Notes: generated by a model not told the origin, from the letters alone. A stretch of DNA of 64,000 bases from Shewanella hafniensis (GCF_019655335.1 NZ_BPFD01000009.1:1-64000); one strand, 5' to 3'; counted from the first letter of the stretch, positions 7,958 through 17,798 are shown. Program-made: numbers and translations.

Positions 7958-9124
7958 ATGTTGAAGCCAGTATTGAAGCCAGTGTTAACGCTAATCCTCA
8001 CCAGTAGCTTGATCAATACGGCCAGTGCTGTGCAGCTATTGGGTGATGTTGAAGTTTCCCGCCTACCCACAGCCGAAAAAACCATGGGCGAAGTCGTGAC
8101 TCGCTATCAAGCACTTGACGATGGTCTGGCTCAACTAAGCTCAAAGAAAAACGAAGTTGACGCCACCCAATTAGCCGCGCGCCAAGGCCATAGATTATGG
8201 CAACAAGCGGTACGCGATGTGCAGTCAGGTCATGTTGACGACCGACCTTTATATTGGGCGCGCCTTGCCATGCTTAATAGTCTTAAGAGCACCAGCGCCA
8301 ACTTTAAAATGGCCGATTGGCAAAATGATATATTAATGAGTGCGGTTGAAAAGGCCTCACGGGGATTTAGCGATATTCAATATGCTGATGATGTTCAAAT
8401 CAAAATATTCCTCACGGGTTTTGATCCCTTCTTCCTCGATAAAGATATCACCCAGAGTAATCCTTCTGGCTTAGTTGCCCTCGCCTTGGATGGTTTCCGC
8501 TTTGATGTAAATGGCAAAACGGCGCAAATCGAAACCGCTATGGTGCCAGTGCGTTTTGAAGATTTTGACCAAGGACTTATCGAATCGCTACTGAGTCCGA
8601 TATACCGCGATCCTAAAACCCAATTTGTATTTACCGTCAGCATGGGCCGAACTGACTTTGATATTGAACGCTTCCCTGCCCGAAATCGCAGTGCTGCTGC
8701 GCCCGATAACCAAAACGTCCTCACTGGCGGCACTAAAACCGCACCGCTTGCCCCAAAGCTCAATGGCAAAGATTTTATCGGCCCTGAGTTTGTCGAATTC
8801 TCGCTGCCGGTTGCCGCCATGCAAGTCAAAGATGGCCAATGGAAAGTCAACGATAACCACACAGTCACTACCCTTGCCCGCGGTGAGTTTAGTGCAACAT
8901 CATTGAATGAGCTGCAAAACGAAACGTCAGTCGAAGGCTCTGGCGGCGGTTATCTTTCTAATGAAATTTCCTATCGCGCCATAGTGTTGCAGCAAAAGTT
9001 TAATAGCAGTGCGAAAGTCGGCCACATTCATACCCCAAGAGTCAAAGGCTATGACGCCGATACTGAGCAAGCCATAGTCGAACAAGTGCGCACTATGGTG
9101 ATGCAGGCCGCGGCGAGTTTATAA
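7958..9124 (+). CDS. Secreted peptidase C15-like (pyroglutamyl peptidase fold) protein lacking the catalytic cysteine
   Basis: 388 residues with a signal peptide (cleavage near ASA|V). From about residue 150 it follows the pyroglutamyl-peptidase I pattern: TGFDPFF, then NPSG, then a Glu in DIERFPARN (E237), then SGGGYLSNEISY, then GHIHTP (H358). In active C15 enzymes the third motif carries the nucleophile as Tyr-x-Cys-Asn; here the codon at 8957-8959 is TCT (Ser334), and the protein has no cysteine at all. Glu and His of the triad are present. The N-terminal ~140 residues are extra to the family. It is therefore either a non-catalytic relative or one with altered chemistry. In OXA-48-bearing contexts this neighbour is normally annotated as peptidase C15. 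The first codons contain a 12-bp duplication (LKPVLKPV). Start supported by AGGGAA upstream. Confidence 0.8.
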   Translation: MLKPVLKPVLTLILTSSLINTASAVQLLGDVEVSRLPTAEKTMGEVVTRYQALDDGLAQLSSKKNEVDATQLAARQGHRLWQQAVRDVQSGHVDDRPLYWARLAMLNSLKSTSANFKMADWQNDILMSAVEKASRGFSDIQYADDVQIKIFLTGFDPFFLDKDITQSNPSGLVALALDGFRFDVNGKTAQIETAMVPVRFEDFDQGLIESLLSPIYRDPKTQFVFTVSMGRTDFDIERFPARNRSAAAPDNQNVLTGGTKTAPLAPKLNGKDFIGPEFVEFSLPVAAMQVKDGQWKVNDNHTVTTLARGEFSATSLNELQNETSVEGSGGGYLSNEISYRAIVLQQKFNSSAKVGHIHTPRVKGYDADTEQAIVEQVRTMVMQAAASL

Positions 9125-9135
9125 CCTAGGCTGAG

Positions 9136-9167
9136 TAGGCTGGTAGGCTGGTAGGCTGGTAGGCTGG
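9136..9167. repeat. Four copies of an 8-bp tandem repeat
   Basis: The unit TAGGCTGG is repeated four times head to tail with no mismatch just after the stop codon of the C15-like gene. Short perfect repeats like this can vary in copy number by replication slippage. It is outside any coding region. Confidence 0.9.
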
Positions 9168-9178
9168 TATTGTCAGAT

Positions 9179-9202
9179 AGCGTTCGCTATGATGCGAACG
9201 CT
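9179..9202 (+). terminator. Stem-loop downstream of the C15-like gene, possible terminator
   Basis: A perfect 9-bp inverted repeat, AGCGTTCGC with GCGAACGCT, encloses a 6-nt loop. It lies about 55 bp after the C15-like stop codon. There is no clear T-run after it, so intrinsic termination is uncertain. The remaining intergenic sequence to 9404 shows nothing else recognisable. Confidence 0.45.
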
Positions 9203-9404
9203 TAGCCTGACTCTTATTTCAATCGCTGATTTGGAAGGCTGAGTATTAGAGCGGATTGCAAGAACAAGCGTTCGAATGCAGAAGCCAAGCGCCATACATA
9301 GGATTGGCTTCAAAACTGACGCTTTATAACTGATGCTTTTACAACCAAATGAGTGTTAAGCACTCAATATTTACCTTTAACCGACGAGATCCAACGCTAA
9401 TCCT

Positions 9405-10064
9405 ATGTTGAAACCTGCAGACTTACTCAATGCTTTACGTCGTCGCAGCAGTGAAGCACTCGCCCCACAGACAAAATCGACATACGCAGCCTTAGGCCAA
9501 AGCCAAGATAAGTCGCAGGTGATAACGAGTCCACCAGTACAAGATACGGCTCAGGCACATAATTTCACCGGTTCATCACGCCCACTCTCATCACTGCAAA
9601 TACAAGTACTAGAGCGAATTGAAGCTTGTTATCAAGAAGCGGAGATATCGCTTAAGCGCGCTTTCCCACGCCCAGTCACACAATTTAGTCTCAGGGGAAA
9701 GAGCGCGGGTACGGCTCATCTGCAGCAGAATCGCTTACGATTCAATCCGGTGTTGCTAAGCGAAAACAGCGAAGCATTTTTGACTGAGGTCGTGCCCCAC
9801 GAAATTTGTCATTTACTGTGTTTTCAGCTTTTTGGCAAAACCAAGCCCCACGGTAAAGAATGGCAATCTTTGATGCTAACGGTATTTAAGGTTAACCCGA
9901 GTACCACCCACAGCTTCAATACCACTTCGGTGGCAGGTCGCGACGTGGAGTATCGCTGCGCCTGTGGGCCGATTCGGTTAAGTATTCGCCGCCATAACAA
10001 AGTGTTGCGGGGCGAAAGCCGTTATATCTGTAAACGCTGCAAGACCCATTTAACGGCGAACTAA
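9405..10064 (+). CDS. sprT: SprT-family zinc metallopeptidase-like protein
   Basis: 219 residues. The SprT-like core begins near residue 70 and contains HEICH (H132-H136), the HExxH zinc and catalytic motif, followed by KTKPHGKEW with the third histidine. At the C-terminus YRCACG and YICKRCKTHL form a zinc ribbon (two Cys pairs). E. coli SprT is about 165 residues; this protein carries about 50 extra N-terminal residues rich in Q and S that look disordered. No strong ribosome-binding site precedes the ATG at 9405, so the start may lie inside the extension. The family is related to eukaryotic Spartan DNA-protein crosslink proteases; its role in bacteria is not settled. As in E. coli, endA and rsmE-gshB lie downstream. 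Confidence 0.85.
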   Translation: MLKPADLLNALRRRSSEALAPQTKSTYAALGQSQDKSQVITSPPVQDTAQAHNFTGSSRPLSSLQIQVLERIEACYQEAEISLKRAFPRPVTQFSLRGKSAGTAHLQQNRLRFNPVLLSENSEAFLTEVVPHEICHLLCFQLFGKTKPHGKEWQSLMLTVFKVNPSTTHSFNTTSVAGRDVEYRCACGPIRLSIRRHNKVLRGESRYICKRCKTHLTAN

Positions 10065-10237
10065 GTCCTCTTCGCGCACAATCCTCACACCCACCCCACA
10101 ATTCGAATTTCAGCATTTGGGAATTGCGTGAGTAAAAAGTACGACGCAATTTGCATAAGCAGCGGCATTTCCCTTACCATCACGCCATAAAAGACGAGCC
10201 AAAGGCTCGCGTAGTATTTGTTATTTTGGGATAAATT

Positions 10238-11014
10238 TTGAACAAAACGTCTTTAACCGTTAATTCACGGCGCCTCTTGCTGTGCCTGATCACTTGGGCG
10301 GCAATCTTAACTGTGCCCGCTGGTGCCTCAGTATCACACCCCAATAGTTTCAGCCAAGCAAAAACCAAGTCGCAGGCACTCTACGCCGGAAGTCGCCAAG
10401 GCACTCTACCCGCAGTGAGTTTTTACTGTGGCTGCGATATTCAAATCAAAGGCAAATCCTGGAAACCCGATCTCGCTAGCTGCGGTTATCAAGTCCGTAA
10501 ACAGGAAACCCGCGCCAATCGTATCGAGTGGGAACACATAGTGCCCGCCTGGGAATTTGGCCATCAACTCCAATGCTGGCAAAAGGGCGGCCGTAAAAAC
10601 TGCGCCGATAACAGTAACGAATTTAATAAGATGGAAGCGGATATGCACAACTTAGTGCCCGCCATCGGTGAAGTGAACGGCGATCGCAGTAACTTCCGTT
10701 TTAGCCAATGGAACGGTAAAGCTGAGCAATATGGCCAATGTGCTATGGTCATCGATTTTAAGCATCGTCAGGCGCAGCCGCCCGTAAACGCCCGCGGTAA
10801 GATTGCCCGCACTTACTTATATATGCAGCAAACCTATGGGCTTAAAATCGCTTCACAACAATTAAAATTGTTCAAAGCATGGGATAAAACCTATCCAGTT
10901 GATACTATTGAGTGCAAACGCGATAACGCTATAGCGCAAACTCAAGGCAACCATAATCCCTTTGTGCAAAATGCCTGTAAAGCGCCACCACTGCGTCAAC
11001 AACTAGCCGAGTAA
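10238..11014 (+). CDS. endA: Endonuclease I (periplasmic or secreted DNase)
   Basis: 258 residues with a signal peptide (hydrophobic stretch about residues 14-28). The core matches the EndA/Vvn nuclease family: [14 protein letters not shown] holds the catalytic histidine of the beta-beta-alpha-metal fold, and [24 protein letters not shown] holds the metal-binding asparagine region. Six to eight cysteines (CGCD, C in KNC, ECKRD, NACKAP) probably form disulfides as in Vvn. It degrades double-stranded DNA outside the cytoplasm. No ATG allows a signal peptide; the TTG at 10238, with GGGAT just upstream, gives one and is the likely start. It is six bases from rsmE, so they may be co-transcribed. 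Confidence 0.92.
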   Translation: MNKTSLTVNSRRLLLCLITWAAILTVPAGASVSHPNSFSQAKTKSQALYAGSRQGTLPAVSFYCGCDIQIKGKSWKPDLASCGYQVRKQETRANRIEWEHIVPAWEFGHQLQCWQKGGRKNCADNSNEFNKMEADMHNLVPAIGEVNGDRSNFRFSQWNGKAEQYGQCAMVIDFKHRQAQPPVNARGKIARTYLYMQQTYGLKIASQQLKLFKAWDKTYPVDTIECKRDNAIAQTQGNHNPFVQNACKAPPLRQQLAE

Positions 11015-11020
11015 GGTCGA

Positions 11021-11752
11021 ATGAGAGTCCCAAGAATTTATCAACCTCAGCCATTAGCCATCAATCAACAGCTGAACTTAGACGAAGATGGCGCGGCCCA
11101 TATCGGCAAAGTGCTGCGCATGGGTAACGGCGAACATATCAGCCTATTCAATGGCGATGGCCATGATTATCTTGCTGAAATTGTCGATGCAGGTAAAAAG
11201 CATGTCACAGTAAAACTGCTTTCCTGTGAGGCAAATTCATCTGAGTCGCCACTCAACTTGCACTTAGGCCAAGTGATTTCCCGTGGCGATAGAATGGAAT
11301 TCACCATTCAAAAATCGGTCGAGCTGGGGGTTAATACCATTACGCCGCTGTTTTCCGATCGCTGCGGTGTAAAGCTTAATGGCGAGCGCCTAGAGAAAAA
11401 AATTCAGCAATGGCAGAAAATCGTTGTGAGCGCCTGTGAACAATCGGGCCGCAGCCAAGTTCCCGTGGTTCGCCCAGCGATGGACTTACACGATTGGTGC
11501 AGTGAGCCAACCTCGGCACTGAAACTCAATTTACATCCACGTGCCGCACACGGTATCAATGGTTTAGATTTAGCGCACACTCGCGTGCGCCTGTTAATTG
11601 GCCCAGAAGGCGGTTTGTCGGCGGAAGAAATCGCCATGACAGAAACCTATCAATTTACCGATGTGTTGCTTGGCCCCAGAGTGCTTCGCACTGAAACCGC
11701 CTCGCTCACGGCCATTACAGCGCTGCAACTCAGATTTGGTGATTTAGGCTAA
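11021..11752 (+). CDS. rsmE: 16S rRNA (uracil-1498-N3)-methyltransferase
   Basis: 243 residues, the usual length. An N-terminal PUA-like RNA-binding domain ([21 protein letters not shown]) is followed by a SPOUT methyltransferase domain ending in the knot that binds S-adenosylmethionine: [14 protein letters not shown] and [12 protein letters not shown]. It methylates U1498 of 16S rRNA in the decoding region of the 30S subunit. The order endA-rsmE-gshB is conserved in gammaproteobacteria. Confidence 0.96.
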   Translation: MRVPRIYQPQPLAINQQLNLDEDGAAHIGKVLRMGNGEHISLFNGDGHDYLAEIVDAGKKHVTVKLLSCEANSSESPLNLHLGQVISRGDRMEFTIQKSVELGVNTITPLFSDRCGVKLNGERLEKKIQQWQKIVVSACEQSGRSQVPVVRPAMDLHDWCSEPTSALKLNLHPRAAHGINGLDLAHTRVRLLIGPEGGLSAEEIAMTETYQFTDVLLGPRVLRTETASLTAITALQLRFGDLG

Positions 11753-11843
11753 ACCGCAGCCGCAAGCTGCGCTTGCATAACAGACCCCATTATCCAATCA
11801 ATGCTTTTTTGCCTGCAAACGGCGACAAATAAGGAACAGATTA

Positions 11844-12797
11844 ATGATAAAACTCGGCATAGTGATGGACCCCATCAGTGAGATCAACATTAAGAAAGAC
11901 TCCAGTTTTGCCATGTTAATGGCCGCGCAGGACAGAGGTTATCAGCTGTTTTATATGGAAATGGCCGATCTTGCCATGGTCAACGGCGTGGCGATGGCCA
12001 ATATGCGTCCGTTAACTGTTATCAATGATGCGAGCAAATGGTATGAGCTAGGCGAAGCGCAAGACACGCCAATGAGCGAACTCGACGTGATCTTAATGCG
12101 TAAAGACCCGCCATTCGATACTGAGTTTATCTACGCCACTTACATGCTGGAGCGCGCCGAAGAACAAGGCGTATTAATCGTCAACAAGCCGCAAAGTCTA
12201 CGTGACGCTAACGAAAAGCTGTTCACCGCATGGTTTAGTGAATTCACCCCAGAAACAATCGTGACCCGCGATGCCAAGCGTATCCGCGCTTTCCACCAAG
12301 CTAAGGGCGATATCATTCTTAAGCCTTTAGATGGCATGGGCGGCACCTCGATTTTCCGCGTAAAGCAGGATGATCCTAACCTTGGGGTGATCATCGAGAC
12401 CTTGACCAGCTATGGCCAACAATATGCGATGGCGCAAGCCTTTATCCCTGAAATTACCAAAGGCGACAAACGCATTTTAGTGGTCGATGGCGAGCCTGTT
12501 CCCTACGCACTGGCACGTATCCCAATGAAAGGCGAAACCCGTGGCAACTTAGCCGCTGGCGGTAGCGGTGTGGCACAACCTTTATCTGACAGCGATTGGG
12601 CGATTGCCCGCGCCATTGGCCCTGAGCTTAAAAAACGCGGGCTGATTTTTGTCGGGCTGGACGTGATTGGTGACAAGCTGACTGAGATCAATGTGACCAG
12701 CCCAACCTGTATCCGTGAAATCCAAGCGGCATTTGATGTCGACATCACGGGCATGTTAATGGATGCTATTGAAGCACGCATTAACGCCACAGCATAA
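11844..12797 (+). CDS. gshB: Glutathione synthetase
   Basis: 317 residues, full length. It joins gamma-glutamylcysteine and glycine using ATP, the last step of glutathione synthesis in the cytoplasm. The ATP-grasp fold is clear: MRKDPPFDTEFIYATYMLE (substrate region), ILKPLDGMGGTSIF, DKRILVVDGEPVPYALAR, and the C-terminal EINVTSPTCIREI metal-binding motif. AAGGAACAG upstream acts as ribosome-binding site. A 90-bp gap separates it from rsmE. Confidence 0.97.
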   Translation: MIKLGIVMDPISEINIKKDSSFAMLMAAQDRGYQLFYMEMADLAMVNGVAMANMRPLTVINDASKWYELGEAQDTPMSELDVILMRKDPPFDTEFIYATYMLERAEEQGVLIVNKPQSLRDANEKLFTAWFSEFTPETIVTRDAKRIRAFHQAKGDIILKPLDGMGGTSIFRVKQDDPNLGVIIETLTSYGQQYAMAQAFIPEITKGDKRILVVDGEPVPYALARIPMKGETRGNLAAGGSGVAQPLSDSDWAIARAIGPELKKRGLIFVGLDVIGDKLTEINVTSPTCIREIQAAFDVDITGMLMDAIEARINATA

Positions 12798-12871
12798 GAA
12801 TTTACCAACGAGTTTGTTGATTGTAAGGCGCGAGCAAACCGCGAGCGCCGAACCACTTCTAGGGATGTGAT

Positions 12872-14191
12872 ATGAGTTTCACCAAAGCGCCACTCTTGTT
12901 ACTCGGCATCAGTTTGCTGTTATCTACGCCAGCTTGGGCTGATGAAACGGGTCCAACAAAAGCGCCATCGCGACCGAAAAATATCGTCATCATGATAGGT
13001 GATGGTATGGGACCGTCTTACACCAGCGCCTACCGTTACTACAAAGATAATCCTGACACTGAAGAAGTCGAACAAACCGTATTCGACCGTTTACTGGTGG
13101 GCATGGCAAGCACCTATCCCGCGAGCGTCAGTGGTTATGTGACTGACTCAGCCGCGGCCGCGACAGCGCTGGCCACAGGAGTAAAATCCTATAATGGGGC
13201 GATTTCAGTCGATACCCAAAAACAACCACTGCCGACCATACTCGAAAAAGCCAAATCCCTTGGCCTCAGCACAGGTGTCGCGGTAACATCACAAATCAAT
13301 CACGCCACGCCAGCCGCCTTTTTGGCCCACAACGAAAGCCGTAAAAACTACGATGCTCTGGCACTCAGCTATTTAGAAACCAACGCCGATGTATTTTTAG
13401 GCGGCGGTCAAAAATATTTTCCCCCTGCATTATTAGAGCAGTTCAAAGCCAAAGGTTATCAGCACATTAGCCGCTTTGAGGATCTCGCCAGCATCACCCA
13501 ACCTAAAGTGTTGGGCCTGTTTGCTGAAGTCCAATTGCCTTGGGCAATTGATGAAAAAGATGCGAAAAAACTCAGTACCTTAACCCAAAAAGCACTCAGC
13601 TTGCTGTCGCAGAATGACCAAGGATTTGTGCTATTAGTCGAAGGGAGTCTCATCGACTGGGCGGGCCACAATAACGACATCGCCACTGCTATGGGTGAGA
13701 TGGATGAATTCTCCAATGCCATTGAAGTGGTTGAGCAATTTGTGCGTGAACATCCCGATACCCTGATGGTGATCACCGCCGACCACAATACCGGTGGCCT
13801 ATCGATTGGCGTCGATGGTAACTACAACTGGAACCCTGAAATCCTGCGTAATATCTCGGCTAGCACAGACACTTTAGCCTTAGCCGCCATCAGTGGCGAA
13901 CAATGGCAAGCCGATCTTGCCCGCGGTTTAGGCTTTGAGCTTAGCGAAGAAGAAGTCGCCAAATTAAACGTCGCCAGAATGCAGGGATTAGAAACCATGG
14001 CGGTGGCAATTCGCCATCTTATTGATAAACGTACTGATACAGGTTGGACAACCGACGGTCACACAGGCACAGACGTACAAGTGTTTGCCGCAGGTCCGGC
14101 ATCTGAGCTGTTTAACGGCCATCAAGACAATACCGATATCGCCAATAAGATCTTCAGCTTGCTGCCAAAACCGAAGAAACCTAAGAGCTAA
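12872..14191 (+). CDS. Alkaline phosphatase, periplasmic
   Basis: 439 residues with a signal peptide ending near AWA|DE. It belongs to the PhoA-type alkaline phosphatases: NIVIMIGDGMGPSY holds the first metal-binding aspartate, VTDSAAAATALATG holds the phosphorylated serine (S93), LLVEGSLIDWAGHNND and ITADHNTGG supply Zn and Mg ligands, and DGHTGTDV supplies the final histidine. It hydrolyses phosphate monoesters in the periplasm. I see no convincing PHO box in the 75 bp between gshB and this gene. GGGATG lies before the ATG. Confidence 0.93.
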   Translation: MSFTKAPLLLLGISLLLSTPAWADETGPTKAPSRPKNIVIMIGDGMGPSYTSAYRYYKDNPDTEEVEQTVFDRLLVGMASTYPASVSGYVTDSAAAATALATGVKSYNGAISVDTQKQPLPTILEKAKSLGLSTGVAVTSQINHATPAAFLAHNESRKNYDALALSYLETNADVFLGGGQKYFPPALLEQFKAKGYQHISRFEDLASITQPKVLGLFAEVQLPWAIDEKDAKKLSTLTQKALSLLSQNDQGFVLLVEGSLIDWAGHNNDIATAMGEMDEFSNAIEVVEQFVREHPDTLMVITADHNTGGLSIGVDGNYNWNPEILRNISASTDTLALAAISGEQWQADLARGLGFELSEEEVAKLNVARMQGLETMAVAIRHLIDKRTDTGWTTDGHTGTDVQVFAAGPASELFNGHQDNTDIANKIFSLLPKPKKPKS

Positions 14192-14214
14192 TGTCTAAGT
14201 AATTCAACGAATAG

Positions 14215-14245
14215 AAGGTAACCGCATAATGCAGTTGCCTTTTTT
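14215..14245 (+). terminator. Rho-independent terminator of the alkaline phosphatase gene
   Basis: A 12-bp stem (14215-14226 with 14230-14241, one mismatch and one G-U pair) with a 3-nt loop runs straight into a run of T. It lies 24 bp past the stop codon. Confidence 0.85.
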
Positions 14246-14361
14246 ATTGGTTTTTTTATTAGGGATTTTATCAGGTCTTAGCGCAGGGATTCGATGCAAA
14301 CTGGCTCAGGCGTGAATAACGGGTATAATGCCCACACTTAAGTTTATAGGTGCCTGTAACT

Positions 14362-15405
14362 GTGTTAACCAATCCATCGCAAGTCATTATTCGTAATCAA
14401 GACAGCCTAAGCCAACATAAAGTGTTAGTGCTCAATCATGAAGCCGATCTACTGCCAAAAGCCCTGCTCGATGTCGCGGCATCGGTCGATGCACTCGCCT
14501 TGGATTACCACCATTACTTGCACTTAGCGCCGCACGCCAACTCAAAGATGCGTTGCTATTTCGGCCATGAACTGCCAAACCAAGACCCAGTTGAGCGAGA
14601 AAAATACGATACGGTTATTGTTTATTTCCCCAAGGCCAAACCCTTAGCACCTTATTTGTTTAACCTCGCCGCCAATCATCTTGTGCCTAACGGCCAACTG
14701 TTAGTCGTTGGGGAAAACAAAGGCGGGATTAAGTCTTTAGTGAAGCTGTTACCTGAGTATTTTGCGACTGGGATGAAGCTCGATAACGCTCGCCACTGCC
14801 TGTTATTTGGCAGCCATTTAGAGGGCAGCGCGCCAGCGATGAAGCTCTGCGATTGGGTCAGTCAGTATCAACTCGCGACGCCACAGGGCGAAATCAGTAT
14901 CTGTAACTTAGTCGGGGTGTTTAGCGAAAAACGCTTAGATCTGGGCACTGAATTATTACTGTCGCACCTGCCGACACTCTCGGGCCGAGTGCTCGATTTT
15001 GGTTGCGGCGCCGGTGTGATTACCGCTGCCCTGCTCAAGGCACAGCCGAGCTTATCCTTAGAGTGTGTCGATATTAATGCGATGGCCTTGGCTTCCTGCG
15101 AACTCACCTTAGCCGCCAATGGAATGACGGCCAAAGTCTATCCTTCCGATGGACTGGCGCAAACCACGGGGAAATTTAACGGCATTATCTCTAATCCACC
15201 GTTCCACGATGGCCTTGCAAGCACCACCAGCATAGCGCAGAACTTTGTCACTGATAGTGCCAAGCAATTACAACATAACGGTATTTGGCAAATTGTCGCC
15301 AACCGCCACTTGCCCTATTCCGATATCATTGCCGCCGAATTTGGCCAATTAAAAGTGGTTGCCGATAACAACAAGTACAAGCTGTATTACTTCCAACACA
15401 AGTAA
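14362..15405 (+). CDS. rsmC: 16S rRNA (guanine-1207-N2)-methyltransferase
   Basis: About 347 residues. The protein has the duplicated RsmC layout: a degenerate N-terminal methyltransferase-like half, then an active C-terminal half with SAM motif I ([16 protein letters not shown]) and the catalytic ISNPPFHDG, the N-P-P-F motif of exocyclic-amine methyltransferases. It modifies G1207 of 16S rRNA. I prefer the GTG at 14362 (MLTNPSQVI); a GTG at 14350 would add four residues. No ATG start is available near either. Confidence 0.93.
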   Translation: MLTNPSQVIIRNQDSLSQHKVLVLNHEADLLPKALLDVAASVDALALDYHHYLHLAPHANSKMRCYFGHELPNQDPVEREKYDTVIVYFPKAKPLAPYLFNLAANHLVPNGQLLVVGENKGGIKSLVKLLPEYFATGMKLDNARHCLLFGSHLEGSAPAMKLCDWVSQYQLATPQGEISICNLVGVFSEKRLDLGTELLLSHLPTLSGRVLDFGCGAGVITAALLKAQPSLSLECVDINAMALASCELTLAANGMTAKVYPSDGLAQTTGKFNGIISNPPFHDGLASTTSIAQNFVTDSAKQLQHNGIWQIVANRHLPYSDIIAAEFGQLKVVADNNKYKLYYFQHK

Positions 15406-15415
15406 AACTCTACAG

Positions 15416-15450
15416 ATAACGCGCTTATGCTTTGGTTATAGGCGCGTTAT
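15416..15450 (+). terminator. Stem-loop after rsmC, possible terminator
   Basis: A perfect 9-bp inverted repeat (ATAACGCGC with GCGCGTTAT) encloses a 17-nt loop, 10 bp after the rsmC stop codon. It is followed only by TTG, so termination strength is uncertain. Confidence 0.5.
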
Positions 15451-15883
15451 TGACTACGCCTCATACTCACTCGTGTCACTATCCCATTTTTCAGATAAAG
15501 CTTATCTTTCGTCGTGTTACAAAACTCAATATTGTGATCTGCCGCATGTCAGCGATTCCCGTAAACACAGTTCCATTTACCTCAAACTGCCGTTCCTAGC
15601 ATAGGAATTTGATTTAAAACACCAAAATAATCGCTAAAGCGAAAGTTAGCATTAAGTTGCGACTTACACTGCGATTAGTAGGAATAAACCAGAGATAATA
15701 CTGTTTATCTCATTCAATTTCTTATAAAAAACTAACTATAAATCGCCCAGTAGACCATTAACAACAAAATGCCAACATTTGCTGTTTTTGCAGCCAAAAA
15801 GGCTTCTTTACCCTAAGTTTCTACTGTTATACTCAAATCAGCTTCTTAAACAATAATAAAACGCAATTACTAGGAATGCCCCT
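15451..15883 (+). promoter_or_regulatory. Intergenic region with a candidate fapA promoter
   Basis: This A/T-rich stretch between rsmC and fapA has no credible gene. Near its end a TGTTATACT extended -10 (hexamer 15828-15833) is preceded at 18 bp by TTCTTT (15804-15809), a plausible sigma-70 promoter about 50 bp upstream of the fapA start. The assignment is by eye and weak. Confidence 0.35.
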
Positions 15884-17572
15884 ATGCTGGACCCTGAACT
15901 CATAGAGCTAAACAGCGATAAGACCAAAGCTGAATTGCGCCTGATCCCTAATGTCCATGGCCCAGTCACCCATGAAGACATAATGCGCCTGCTGTCTTTA
16001 CCTGAATTCACCTCCCTCTTTCCGCTAGAGCCTGTCATTGCTAAAACCGTCGCTAAAATCAACTCTCTTTATAATCAGGATGATGGAAAATTTGAGCTCT
16101 TCGCCACTTTAGCTGAACGCCGCGATGGCACCATAGCAATCGAAATTAGCCCAGATAAAATGCAAGCCAGCCTCAAACTGACCGCAGCATGGGGCGGTAA
16201 ACAGATAGATTTGCCAGAGATCCTCACCCATCTCAAAAAGAACAACGTCTGCATGGGGTTAAGCAAGCTCAAAATTCAAACCCTACTCAAGCAACTTAGC
16301 ACGCTGAAGCCGGGTGAAGTTTGCCAAAGTGACATCGCCCAAGGTAAAGCGCCGGTCAATGGACTCAATGCGGTATTAGAACGCAAAGTGTTCCTCGCGC
16401 GTGAACGCTTACTTCAACCACAAGAGCGGGAAGATGGCAGTGTCGATATGCGTAATCTCGGCTCACTTATCGTCGTCAAAGCCAATGATCTCTTGATGGT
16501 TAAACACCCCGCCACCGAAGGTACACCAGGTTACAACATCAAGGGCGAAGTACTTAAACAAAAACCGGGTAAAGATGCCGTACTCCAAGCGGGTACCGGC
16601 ACAGCTTTGCATCCGCAGGATCCCAATAAACTCATCGCCACTGTGCCAGGCCAACCCGTCGAAACCCGTACAGGCATGAATGTCGATGATATTTTGCAGC
16701 TTAAAGATGTCGATATCAGCACAGGCCATATCAGCTTTAAGGGCAGTATTTTAATCACCGGCGATGTCCACGAGGGCATGCTAGTTAAAAGTTCGGGTGA
16801 TATAACCGTAATGGGCTTTGTGGACTCCGCGACCCTAGAGGCGGAAGGTGATGTCACAGTCAGTAAAGGCATCATAGGCAGACAAATCAAAGCTAATGAA
16901 TACTCTACCAATATCCATTCTCAAGGCCAGATCAGCGCCCAGTTTGTGCAATATTCCAACTTAGTGGCCAAGGGCAATATCTTAGTCACTAAACAGTTGC
17001 TGCACAGCCATACCAAAACAGCTGGCAGTTTAACGGTCAGCGATCCGAGTGGTCGTCGTGGCGATCTGGTGGGCGGTGTCGCACGTGCAGAGAAAGGCAT
17101 CACGGCGGTTGTCATAGGGGCAACAGCGGGAACCAAAACCGACGTTTATTGCGCGATGGAACATGGGGAACTTAAGCAAGATCTCAAGCTACTCGATGAA
17201 AGCGTTAAAGCTATGGTTGTCGCCAGTTTAGATATTGAGGCTCGCCTCAATAAATTACCCCCAAAGTCAGAATGGCAAGGCGACGCTGTGATGATCGAGC
17301 AAATCAAGATGATGCTCGACCAGAAGAATCGTATTTTGGATGAGCGCACCCGTGAAGAACTCGAGTTCGATACCTTAAAACAAGAAGTCGAAGGCTATTA
17401 CGAGAAATACCGCATCGAAGTGCTTAAACACGTATTCCTCAATGTTGAGTTACATATAGGTCCAGCGAATCATCGCACTGCCCGTGAACACGGCACTTGC
17501 TGCATTGCTAATGTTAATCAAGAAATTAACTTTGACTATAACGCCAAGGCCAAAGCTGCACCGACGACTTAA
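15884..17572 (+). CDS. FapA family protein (DUF342)
   Basis: 562 residues. The middle part (about residues 190-400) shows the DUF342 signature: ATEGTPGYNIKGEVLKQKPG, then a series of short beta repeats (GSILITGDVHEGMLVKSSGDITVMGFVDSATLEAEGDVTV and on) expected to form a right-handed beta-helix. The C-terminal part (about 430-530) is charged and helical. It has no signal peptide and should be cytoplasmic. Related proteins in Vibrio and Shewanella have been linked to flagellar pole assembly, hence the FapA name, but the exact job is not settled. It stands alone, with no flagellar genes nearby. Confidence 0.85.
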   Translation: MLDPELIELNSDKTKAELRLIPNVHGPVTHEDIMRLLSLPEFTSLFPLEPVIAKTVAKINSLYNQDDGKFELFATLAERRDGTIAIEISPDKMQASLKLTAAWGGKQIDLPEILTHLKKNNVCMGLSKLKIQTLLKQLSTLKPGEVCQSDIAQGKAPVNGLNAVLERKVFLARERLLQPQEREDGSVDMRNLGSLIVVKANDLLMVKHPATEGTPGYNIKGEVLKQKPGKDAVLQAGTGTALHPQDPNKLIATVPGQPVETRTGMNVDDILQLKDVDISTGHISFKGSILITGDVHEGMLVKSSGDITVMGFVDSATLEAEGDVTVSKGIIGRQIKANEYSTNIHSQGQISAQFVQYSNLVAKGNILVTKQLLHSHTKTAGSLTVSDPSGRRGDLVGGVARAEKGITAVVIGATAGTKTDVYCAMEHGELKQDLKLLDESVKAMVVASLDIEARLNKLPPKSEWQGDAVMIEQIKMMLDQKNRILDERTREELEFDTLKQEVEGYYEKYRIEVLKHVFLNVELHIGPANHRTAREHGTCCIANVNQEINFDYNAKAKAAPTT

Positions 17573-17798
17573 TACTCGCGAGGAGTAATGACACATTCAC
17601 TACTCCTTGCTCATTCTGCCAGACTCTGCGAACGCGTTCAGGCCTCTATCAATCTTCCCTCAGCGTGGCATACTGCTATTAGATAAACTCACGCAGCATG
17701 CCAAGTATCTTCTTGTATAATTCTAATCCTTGCCTACTGCCAATGATTGTTCTCAGAGACTGTCTCAGAGCCCATTTTAAACTTCCTAAGGATCTGAA

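Noticed and set aside
15359..15604. 81-residue frame overlapping the end of rsmC
   Set aside because: It overlaps rsmC and its stem-loop, lacks a ribosome-binding site and has no family features.
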